A DNA stretch of 64,000 nucleotides from Dermacentor variabilis (lineage: Eukaryota > Arthropoda > Arachnida > Ixodida > Ixodidae): assembly GCF_050947875.1 (NCBI RefSeq), contig NC_134568.1, positions 212,827,678 to 212,891,677 on the forward strand, read 5' to 3'. Below the pieces are notes generated by a model, which had not been told where the DNA came from, did no database searches, and saw only the letters and a list, made by a program, of their open reading frames with translations. The position numbers and the translations under genes were made by a program. Numbering within the stretch: the stretch's first letter is position 1; every line of letters begins with the position of its first letter. Shown here one piece after another: positions 54,971-64,000 of this stretch.

Positions 54971-55289
54971 CGAGCACCTCTGCTTCCTCTTCTTCTCCTC
55001 TGAACGTGTGATGCGTACCCACTATGGTATATTGGCTATGGGAGGCTCAGGTGAATAATGCTTGATAATGGAAAAAGATTAACAGAATATGGCAAATGGA
55101 AAAGCACGTTTTTCACACTACGATATTAAAAAACTAATGTTGGTTGGGAAACGCTACGCATATGACGAAGCCAATGAAAGTATTTATGAAATGCGCGGAA
55201 CGCATACACTTAGCACAACTCTTCGTTCTGGCCGTAAGTTATAGCCAAGTTAGGGCCATCCGAGGGGAGGTGCCTTAAAAGATTGCGGG

Positions 55290-56378
55290 TGTTCAGTTCT
55301 TTTTACTAACATTCGTAGTTTTTTTCCTAAGAAAGATGAAATATGTGCTGTTATTAACGACTGTAAAGCTGACATCATTGTACTCACAGAAACGTGGTTA
55401 AATAGCAAAATAACAAACCCCGAACTGTTTGAGTGCGACAACCAATACGTTGTTTACCGAAGTGACCGAAAAGGTAGAATTGGTGGTGGCCTTCTGCTCG
55501 CCGTTAAAGAATGTATTAATTGTTTTTGTGTGACCTTTAATACGAATTTAGAGCTAATTTGGTGCTGTATAACTATTAGTTTTAAGAAAATAATACTAGC
55601 TGTGTGCTACCGATCCCCATCAAGCGGCTCATCCTTTTGCGATGACTTATATGATTGTTTAAATAAGATTACCATGCGTTTCCCCGGAACTGAAATTATA
55701 CTATAAGGCGATTTTAATTTTCCTAACATTGTCTGGTCACATGTCAATCCCTTTTCTAATCCTTCGTCAGCCGAGGCCAATCGGTTGATTTCCATTTGTT
55801 GTGACTTCGGCTTATCGCAGGTCGTCACACTTCCAACACGTGTAGCACAAAACACATCTTCACTCCTGGACCTAATTCTAACGTCATCGCCCGATAACTT
55901 TTCTGTGGTGACACACATGCCCGGACTGAGCGATCATGACATCTTGCATTTTACACTTACAACAACACAACAAAAAACATACCGACAGCGGAAAAAGTTC
56001 CGAGATTATAAAAAAGCTAACTATGAAGCCATCAACAGAGAACTATGTATATTTCTCGACACTTTCCTACCACTTCATCTGCAACGCTCCGTAGAAACGA
56101 ACTGGTGTATTTTCAAAAATAAAATAAGTGAGCTTATCACCAAACACGTGCCCCTTCGATCCGTCTATACTAACAATAAAGCACCATGGTACAGCACATA
56201 TCTGAATCGGTTTTCCAACAGGAAAAAACGTTTATTCCGTAACGCGAAACAATCCTCAAAACAGACACATTGGCTAGCATATAAACACGCAGCAATTTTA
56301 TATATTAAAGCCCTAAGGTCAGCCAAATTTTCATTCGTTAATTGTACACTTCCAAATTTATTGGAGACAAATCCATAG
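55290..56378 (+). pseudogene. L2-like endonuclease and linker
   Basis: Contains VLFTNIRSFFPKKDEICAVI, DIIVLTETWLNSKI (catalytic E), VYRSDRKGRIGGGLLLAV, AVCYRSPSS, a TAA at 55704-55706 directly before GDFNFPNIVW, then QNTSSLLDLILTSSPDNFSV and MPGLSDHDILHF (SDH). After this comes the basic linker with KKANYEAINREL and NKAPWYSTYLNRFSNRKKRL, ending at a TAG (56376-56378). All endonuclease boxes are intact apart from the stop. Confidence 0.82.
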
Positions 56379-56462
56379 CGCTTCTGGGAAACCATACCAG
56401 GAAATAACCATAAAACTGGAATATCATTACTGACAACTTCTGGGGACCTAGTACCTGACCTA

Positions 56463-57505
56463 TTGTGTTCAACTGTGCTTAACAATACCTTCACTCAGTC
56501 ATTCTCATCACCTCAGATCCATGATCCGATGCCTGAGGTAAATTCAACTAACTACCACTTCATGGATCCCATCGTTTTCGACTCAACCGGTATCAAAGCC
56601 ATATTACAGAAATTAAAACCTAAAGAATCATGTGGGGTAGATGAAATTAATACTATATTCTTACAAAACACAGCGGAATACTTTTCAATCCTACTGGAAT
56701 GCATTTACTCACAATCTTACAACTCTGGCGCCTTACCGTATGATTGGAAAATTGGCAAAGTAATCCCCATTAACAAAACTGGACCAACCCATGATCCACA
56801 GAACTATAGACCTATTTCACTTACATTTGTACCATGCAAAGTTATGGAGCATATAATATACAGGCATCTATTTTATTTCTTGAAGATAACAGCTTCTTCA
56901 CAGTTATGCAGCGTGGTTTCCGTAAGAACTTCTCCTGTGACACTCAGCTCATCCGCTTCACTAATGACCTACATGCCAATTTAGATTCTGGTTTTTTAAC
57001 AGACTGTATATTTCTCGACTTTTCCAAAGCGTTTGACAAAGTGAACCATGCATTGCTTCTTCATAAATTAAATGTTCTAAACATAGACCCCTCCGTAATT
57101 GATTGGATTTTCGCGTTTCTGACATCACGTGTTCAATTTGTAACCACTAATGACGCTAACTCACCTTTAGCCCCAGTTGACTCCGGCGTCCTGCAGGGGT
57201 CTGTGCTCGGTCCTTCATTATTCCTTATTTAGATTAATGACTTGCCCACTCACGTTTCCTAGAACATTTGTCTATTTGCGGATGAGTGCGTCTTGTATCG
57301 TAAGATAACTAATTCTTGAGATATTCTACTAATTCAGGAGGATCTCAACAACATAAATGAGTGGTGTCGTACGTGGCGCATGGAATTAAACATTAGAAAG
57401 TGTAAGACTATGAGGATTTCTCGTACTAACGTGACCTGCCCCACCTATACGCTAAATAACATCCCACTAGAATGTGTAACGTCATATCGGTACTTGGGGG
57501 TTCAC
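56463..57505 (+). pseudogene. L2-like reverse transcriptase
   Basis: GIKAILQKLKPKESCGVDEI, DWKIGKVIPINKTGPTHDPQ, NYRPISLTFVPCKVMEHIIY, a frameshift near 56880, QRGFRKNFSCDTQLIRFTND and CIFLDFSKAFDKVNHALLLH (catalytic D), DSGVLQGSVLGPSLFLI with a stop at 57230, then NDLPTHVS-stop and LFADECVLYRK. The active-site box is FADE where FADD is expected, so a catalytic aspartate is lost in addition to the breaks. Continues NINEWCRTWRMELNIRKCKT and YRYLGVHIAS. Confidence 0.82.
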
Positions 57506-57506
57506 A

Positions 57507-58078
57507 TTGCCAGCAATATATCCTGGAAAAACTCATAATGATCACATAACATCCAAGGCCACTCGTACACTGGGATACTTTCGTCGGAAATTTTCTCTAG
57601 CACCATCATCGCTAAAACTCTTATTGTACACAACTTACATTCGTCCACAAATAGAGTACGCATCATCAGTATGGGACCCTGGTCGTGACACCCTCAAACA
57701 GCCTCTAGAGGCAATACAGAATCGATCAGCCCGTTTCATTCTCACCAACTACCAAAGAACTGCGAGTGTCACTAACATGAAAGCTCTCCTACACCTCCCA
57801 CTGCTATCAACCCGTAGAAATCTATCTCGCATATGTCTTTTCCATAAAATCTACTACCACAACACATATTTACGTTCTATCTTTGTTCAACCGCTGGCAT
57901 ACATTTCATCTCGCATTGACCACCGCCAAAAGGTAAACTTTCCGCACTGCAACACTGTCGGCTTTTCATATTCATTTCTTCCCCAAACGAGCAAAGATTA
58001 GAATAACTTACCCGCATTACTTACAAGCATAACTGACACCAATCACTTTAAAAGCACACTTCAAAGTTTCATGTTATA
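57507..58078 (+). pseudogene. L2-like C-terminal region
   Basis: HITSKATRTLGYFRRKFSLA, LLLYTTYIRPQIEYASSVWD, LEAIQNRSARFILTNYQRTA and LPLLSTRRNLSRICLFHKIY form the usual terminal domain after RT. The final part NNLPALLTSITDTNHFKSTL follows a stop at 57998. Frameshifted against the RT near 57515. Confidence 0.8.
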
Positions 58079-58399
58079 AATTGATGTTCCGTTTGTTTGT
58101 TCTGTATAATAACTGCTTTTATGCCATAATGTTAAGTTATGGCTTGTATTATTATATGCGATGTTCTTTCCTTTCTATTTTTGTTACGCCATGTATTTTT
58201 GCCACGCTTACAAGTTTCTATTTTCCATCTCTTATTATTTTGTATACTATGTTTTTTTTGCCATATTGTTTGCCTTCCTTATTTTGTGATTTGCCTCTGT
58301 ATTTACTTTGCCACTCCCCTCTGCAATGTACAAACGTACCTTGAGGGTCTGATAAATAAATAAATAAAATAAAAGGGTAGAAATTAAATTTCACAATTT

Positions 58400-59155
58400 C
58401 ACGTGGTCGCATTAAAATGTATGCTGTAATTTGTGTCCGTATTTCTTATTTTATCGTAATGCTCCAGATTTCTAGAGCTTGCCTACGATTGTCGTGTTGA
58501 CGTCAATAAGCTCTAATAACCTCTAACGCTAGTCGCACGCTAGGCTATCTGCGCACAAACTTTCACGCCGTTCCTGCATCTTTAAAGCTGACGCTCTAGA
58601 AAACACTTGTTCGATCAAAATTAGAATATGCTTCGGCCATCTGGGATCTCCGTCAAGCATCACTGACCCTCTCCTTCGAAGGCATTCCCAGAATGGCGCG
58701 TCCAGCATTATTCTATCTAATCACTCTCGTCATGCTAGTGTAACACTCGCGAAACAAAGCCTTAACATACCGGATCTTTCAGTACGTCGAGCATATAGGC
58801 ACCTCTGCCTTTTCCACAACATTTACCACAACCCGGTATTCAAAGAGAAACTTTTAACACCTCCTTCGTACTTTTCACTCCGCTGCGATCACCTTCATAA
58901 AGTTTTGCCATCTTGTCATACGAACGCGTACCATTACTCGTTTTTTTCCTCGTGCGTGCAATGACTGGCACAACCTTCCTGCGTCGGTCGCCACTACAGA
59001 CGTATCGAAGTTCAGGATTGCTGTTCTCCATGCCATCTGACAAATCTTTTATTAATTTTTCTGCATTATTTTTCTGTGTATCTACCACTCTGTTCTGTAA
59101 CGCATACGGGCCTTGAAAGTATGAAAAATAAATAAATAAACAAACAAATAAATCA
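58400..59155 (+). pseudogene. Second L2-like LINE, 3' fragment
   Basis: A weaker related 3' end: LVRSKLEYASAIWDLRQASL, then a broken frame to NDWHNLPASVATTD, and a tail aataaataaataaacaaaca (59128-59152). More diverged than the preceding element, so probably an older insertion. Confidence 0.65.
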
Positions 59156-61055
59156 CTCTACAGCCTGTTCCTTAATTCACTGCTTATGAGTGGCCTGCAC
59201 GGACACTAGGCAAACGTGAAACGTCTAGGTCAGGGGCGTAACCAGGGGGGGGGGGCGCTTATGGGGCTTCAGCCCCCCCCCCGAAATTTTTTGTGCTGTC
59301 CATGCGCCGCCGACCAAAGCGACCCCCCGGCGCCGGAAGCCACTCTGGATTTTGTCTAGGATGTCTTTCTGACGCTCGAAAAGACATTTAAGCGCGAAGA
59401 TTGCGAACTCGGGCTGGATTTCGTGGCAACGCCCATACACCGGGAGTCAGATAACGCCAAGCAGTCCCATCCGAGCACAAAGTTTCAAGGGCGCTTTGAT
59501 GGTGAGCGGGGTCGCCGCGGCATCTCACTGAGGCCACGGAATCTATGGAGCGCATGGATATCAATTGCGAAACTTTGTGGGTATAAATCCCATAAGCTTT
59601 TGATGTGAAAGGTGCATTGACATTTCCAAAGAAGTGCTTAAGATGTTCAATTGCGGAACTTTGTGGGTTTAATGTTGTTATAAACATTTGACGTCAAAGT
59701 TCTATTGACTTTTCTAAAGTATTACTTCGGAACATACTACGAGACAAGCGAAATCAACACACTAGCAGACGAGTTGACAAAGCATGCAGCGAGGTCCAAT
59801 GAGACGAAGCGTTGGGGTGGTTCATTTGTGCCGTCATGTCGCATAAAAAATTATAAACATTTTTTTATCCTACGCCAGAACATTCATGTCAAGACACTAA
59901 GGCCAGCCAAAGTAACTACGTTCTTATTTATTTTTTCTTCTTTGACTTTTAATCGCGAGGACACATTAGGCCTCTTCGATTTTTTTTCTTCTCGCTACCC
60001 TACCCGCGGGCTGCCAGAGCCAGCTAGAGCGCATAGGTTTTTCCCGGATGGCCCCGACCACCGCGCGGTGCACTTCGGTGCGCGTTCGGTTTGCTCTTGC
60101 CGAGTGTATTTTCACCTGACATAGTGTTGGGCGCTTTCTGGCTAGCAGGCGAGAAAAAAAAAAACAGTGGCCGCTCGCCGCCATCACTGTGGGGACTCGA
60201 AGGATTGCACCGCGTTCCTTGAGCGGAATCTTTCCGGAAAGTCTTGTTTCGCCGGTGTAGGATACTGCGCAATATGCGTATGGTTCTGAGTGGACCAAGC
60301 GTCTCATGTTTTCTTCTGTATTCCTTCCGTAGCCCCATTAGGTGCCCGAAGGAGGCATTCGATTCTGGCCTACATACTTTCCTATGCGTTTTTTTTTTTT
60401 CATTTCGGTGCCTCCGCCCCACAGAAAAAAAATACATTGTTGTGGCGCAGCGAATTGTCGCATGGCGAAAGTTCGATTTTGATACTTATTTTGCGGAAAG
60501 TAATGGGCGACGGGACGCTTCAGTTGCCGGATACGTTTATTATATTATTGCGAAAGCAACTATATGGACACTCCAGGCGCATTACTGCCGTCGCCGTCGC
60601 CCTCATGTTTCGTGTAAAGTCCAAGGATGAGAACACCGTGACCACGCGCTGCATGCTGTATGTGCGAGAGAAAGCGTAGGAGGGGAAGTGGAATGGGTGA
60701 GCCGACAATGGTGGCTCACTCTTGTGTGCGCAAAGGAGAAAAGCGGGGAGCAAGAGCGCCGCCTTCCGTCGCGCGCAATACATCGGGGGGAGTGGATGGA
60801 ATGGGGGCGGAATCTAGGATTCTGTGAATCTATGATTGTGCAACACGTTTATTTGCCTTGTTTGACGCATTATATACAGTTACTTTTCCTTACATACATA
60901 GACTTATTGGAGACTTATACGTATACTTAAATATCTTGTTGCGAGGTTTTGTGTATACAGGCACTGAACTTTGTTTCCAGTGACACTTTTTTGTCCTTTA
61001 TCAAGCCGTATTTTCGCATTTGTATATCCCATTGTATCTTTGCATTTCTAATGTA

Positions 61056-62287
61056 CGAGGGCGAGTCAAATGAAAGTGAGCCTACCCTAACCGCGCAATA
61101 ATGGATCGGTTCATTATCTGCGAGGCATGCGCGTAGGAGTACGGCATGTCTCATTTACAAAAGTGACACGCAGGTGTGAAGATAAATGTTCTTTGATGCT
61201 CTCATACACAGGGTTGAATATGGCTGCGTCACATAATGGATACTTCAAAAGTTGAACAGCTCGGTGTCGCGAAGTTTTTGACAGGTGAAGGTGCTTCCAA
61301 AACAGAAATTAATCGCCGTATGGCTGCCGTGTACATTGAACACTGCATTTCATTGACCACTTTGAAGAGTTGGAGCAAACGGTTCAAAGGACGTTGCAAA
61401 GACATTCCAAGACCGGGCCAAAACCATCATGCAATCACCCCCCACGCAATTTCAAAGGTTCATGAACTGATGAAACAAGAACGGAGGATAAGCATCAATG
61501 AACTGGCAGACCGTCTGAACATCAGTCACGGTTCGGTGCACGCCATAATTCATGAACTTCTCTGTTATCGGCTCTTTGGTGCGCAATGGATCCCCAAGAT
61601 TTTGATCCATCGCGAGAAGACGGAGAAGTTTCGCGCTGCCTTGACTCATCTGATCGCGTATTACAATGAGGATGACGACTTCTTGTTTGCAATTTTGATC
61701 GGAGACGAACCTTGGTGCCAATACTACGAGCCTGAAACACGACGGCAAAGCTTACAGTGGAATCATTTGAATTTACCACGCCCAAAGAGCGCAAAGCCCA
61801 TCATTTCCGCTGGAAAGGTGTTGTTGACTTTTTTTTCGACCGTCAGGGTCCATTACTTATAGAATTTTCTAAATATTGAGAGGCTATCAATTGTTTCCGA
61901 TATTGCGAAACGCCAGAACGGCAGCGTGTCGTAATCAAGAACGAACAACGTTGAAAATTGACGAATGGGGTCATCTTGTTCCACGACAATGCCTGTCCCC
62001 ACGTCGCGTATGTGGTGAATACAAAACTGGCAAAGTTCAAGTAGGAAACGCTGCAACATCCGCCGTACAGCTCAGACCTGTCACCTTGCGACTTCTACAT
62101 TTTGGAGTAACCGAAAAAACAGCTCAAGGGAACCAGATACAGACTTTTTGAAGCAGCAACCCAAGGAGTTTTATAAGACGGCAATCACGCGACTCGTTAG
62201 TCAATGGGACAAATGTCTAAATTATCATGAAGGCTACTTTTAATTAAGTACCCCGTTCTTGGCTCACATTCATTTGACTTGCCCTCG
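61056..62287 (+). mobile_element. mariner element, copy 2 (complete ends)
   Basis: Inverted ends CGAGGGCGAGTCAAATGAAA (61056) and its counterpart ending at 62287, with TA at 61054-61055 and 62288-62289. Length 1232 bp, normal for a full mariner. The flanks are shared with mariner copy 1, so this is the same insertion carried by the hAT-like element. Confidence 0.93.
61236..62243 (+). pseudogene. mariner transposase, copy 2
   Basis: Starts MDTSKVEQLGVAKFLTGEGA at 61236 and has the N-terminal helix-turn-helix, then RISINELADRLNISHGSVHA. The catalytic region gives DDDFLFAILIGDEPWCQYYE (first D; GDEPW for the usual GDETW), a frameshift near 61832 followed by stops, then GVILFHDNA-type sequence at about 61966-61995 (second D), and SDLSPCDF (third D, about 62070-62093). 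It ends QQPKEFYKTAITRLVSQWDK and a stop at 62241-62243. The D,D,D triad is still present but the frame is broken in the middle. Length fits the usual 340-350 residues. Confidence 0.88.
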
Positions 62288-63150
62288 TAGATCTTGCAGA
62301 ACTCCTGCTTTTTATACGTGCTCTCTGTCGCGACTATAACTTCGGTGCAATAACTCACGATACACGACAGGGGACAGCTACTCCTGCGTAATACATTGGA
62401 ACAAACGACAGCGTCATTGAGATTTTTCACTGGCCATTGCATATATACCAGAATGTAAGCACGGTTCTAGAATGACAAAGTTTCATTAACATATTTGTCC
62501 TCAACTTGTTCAGTTCATTGCCTTTTAATTTTTCATATCAGCGGCATGCACTGCTTTCCTGGTTTCCAACTGATATAGTTCTAAAGTTCGTGTGATACTT
62601 TCTTTACTCAATAAATAGAATAAAATATGGAAGCATATAAGTTATTTGGGGCAAAATTTTTGGCACATACGAGTATATTCTTTTAGGAAAAAAATACATA
62701 TTTTATTGGTTTGACAGTGCGTAGCCTTGAAGAATTCGTTTGCAGCATCTTTGGCAATGACAATGCAGTTATTATTCATGTATTTGATCCCTCGACAAAT
62801 TGTTTAAGGGGAAGCTTTAGCTCGGGCCCAATCCGACGCAACCTATTCAAATACTTGTAAAACGCAGAAACGCTTTTCTGAGATAATTTCGATTTTGGCC
62901 AATTTTTATAAATAAGTGACCACCTCAATGAAAAATTCGAAACCAGCAGTCACTAGAATTAAACTTTTTCTTTTATATTCAAGAAACCTCCTCAAATTTG
63001 TTGAAGTGGTTGCAGGGAAAAACGAATTCCCCTTCTACATGTATTTACATAGGAGCACCCGAGCTAAAGCTTCCTCTTAAAGAGGAGGCCAAGCTGCCAT
63101 GTGGCCCCTCCCCCTCGAACAAAATTTCTGGCTACGCCACTGGTCTAGGT

Positions 63151-64000
63151 AACTGGTTTACTTCATGTTAACTTGTGTTATAGCGTTGCAAAGCGCCTGC
63201 GTTATTTAAAATCCACTCGGCAGCTTTACTGGGAATTTCAGTGACATTTTTGTCTCACTTGAGCAAGAACGCTTCAAAGAATTTCTGCAACACTGGATTG
63301 TAATGGTTCATTATTTGTGACAGATAATCACGTTTTTCAAGGACAAAGATTACTCTACCAGAGACATTTTTCTGCCGGTAATTATGCAGTGATAATCTGT
63401 GTTTTATATATATATATATATTCGTCGCACCGGAAGCGGAAGTGCGATTTCCGTCGTTTGCGACGCAAATCGTAGTCGAAGTGTGACGGCGACCCCCGAA
63501 TTTCGGCTGCAACAACCCGGTTAGTCGCACAGTATATAAAATAACTGAAGCAGTGAATAAGAAACATGTACAGCAGGCTCCATTCTGCCATGGCTTCGTT
63601 GGCACGCAACGCAGCAAATCAAGTCCATTTTCGGGTTTCGTTCGTGCACCTTCATGAGTTGCCACGAGACAACGTGGCCTTTTCGGGTGCTCACAATATT
63701 TCTTTTGTTGAATAGCAGACAAAAGTCGCGCGTACGGAACAACTTAAATAATTTCAACCTCCACAAGGGGAAATGACATGACAGCAACGTTGTGGCGAAA
63801 GCGATACCGTTCAGCTGCATTTTCTTGTCGGTTTTCAAGCTTGAATTTTCCGATGCATCTTGAAAGGTTATCTTACCTCACTAGCATATTAAATTTCACA
63901 GACCAAACTTATAGGCTATCGTACTGAATTCTCTACTTTATCATTAACTCTGTGGCTTGAATAAACAGCGTCCTTAATTTGTTTTGGAATATATCATGCA
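63151..64000. other. Non-coding end of window, no feature recognised
   Basis: AT-rich. Contains a (TA)n tract at 63405-63422. Minus ORFs of 105-155 codons here have no motif and cross the microsatellite. Confidence 0.4.

Larger units (their letters stand above)
53355..55056 (-). repeat. Repeat unit U, copy D (second tandem copy, truncated)
   Basis: Repeats the head of copy C (gaggagagcg, cgcgccgtctttcgtcgcgc, gccccgcag) and then the membrane-like frame region. It ends at about 55056, before the LINE C-terminus, where the L2-like LINE begins. A Ruka is inserted at 54005-54240. Confidence 0.8.
55090..58372 (+). mobile_element. L2-like LINE, near full length, degenerate
   Basis: One coding direction holds endonuclease (55290-56000), a linker, reverse transcriptase (56463-57420) and a C-terminal region (57530-58078), followed by an AT-rich 3' UTR and a (AAATA)n-like tail (58349-58372). 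The motif set (CKADIIVLTETWLNSK, SLLDLILTSSPD, NYRPISLT, FADxCVLYR) fits the L2/CR1 group. The exact 5' end within 55057-55250 is uncertain. Confidence 0.82.
59231..63142 (+). mobile_element. hAT-like DNA transposon copy 2, carrying a mariner passenger
   Basis: The exact 8-bp duplication GTCTAGGT lies at 59223-59230 and 63143-63150. Ends are CAGGGGCGTAACCAGGGGGG (59231) and, inward from 63142, CAGTGGCGTAGCCAG. The interior matches 8554-13637 in reverse over nearly its whole length (for example cttcagccccc, gactcgaag, ggacactccagg, the mariner, then aagcttcctctta). It lacks the Ruka, the hairpin insertion and a roughly 440-base segment found in copy 1. No hAT transposase frame is visible, so it must have been moved in trans. 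Confidence 0.85.

Noticed and set aside
1..64000. Search for tRNA, rRNA, bacterial operons or defence systems
   Set aside because: No canonical tRNA or rRNA, no operon-like gene packing and no bacterial genes were found; the tRNA-like words belong to SINEs.

Overview
The window looks like hard-tick nuclear DNA, probably a metastriate tick. The best evidence is at least six copies or fragments of the tRNA-derived tick SINE Ruka. RTE, I/Jockey-like and L2-like LINEs, mariner and Ty3/gypsy fragments, AT-rich introns with a CpG-rich promoter, and the absence of any prokaryotic gene organisation agree with this. Families were recognised by eye, without database searches.

Host gene: only one host gene can be supported. 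It is a minus-strand MARVEL-domain (CMTM/plasmolipin-like) four-helix membrane protein. A first coding exon lies at 6294-6420 inside a CpG-rich block (about 5850-6870), and a second exon at 1-178 runs off the window. The roughly 6.1 kb between them is intron holding a SINE, a (TA)n tract and a dead transposase fragment.

Repeats: almost everything else is layered repeats. A low-copy unit, called U here, occurs six times: A 6868-15537, B 36083-43889, C 49335-53354, D 53355-55056 (C and D in tandem), and E about 24415-28230 and F 31326-33268 in the opposite orientation. U carries the C-terminal remnant of a LINE ORF2 followed by a conserved, frameshifted, membrane-protein-like reading frame and an AATAAA signal. 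Later insertions broke it up. U-A was opened by a 5.08 kb hAT-like element (8554-13637) with exact 8-bp target duplications. U-B was opened within about 8 bp of the homologous site by an RTE LINE (37709-42028), whose start was itself split by a Kolobok-type THAP element (37739-39215) at a TTAA. A second 3.91 kb hAT-like copy (59231-63142) lies in inverted orientation. Both hAT-like copies carry the same mariner at the same internal site, so the mariner was amplified as a passenger.

Other elements: two Ty3/gypsy fragments in opposite orientation flank U-F; an IS630/Tc1/mariner-type transposase pseudogene at 44977-46628 is broken by Ruka insertions and a partial duplication; an L2-like LINE spans about 55090-58372; two TA-flanked MITEs and several long hairpins are also present. 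No transposon gene appears intact, and I found no convincing new enzymatic or defence system. The most informative signals are the nested insertion histories, the conserved membrane-like frame in U, and the MARVEL gene whose upstream region is occupied by U.
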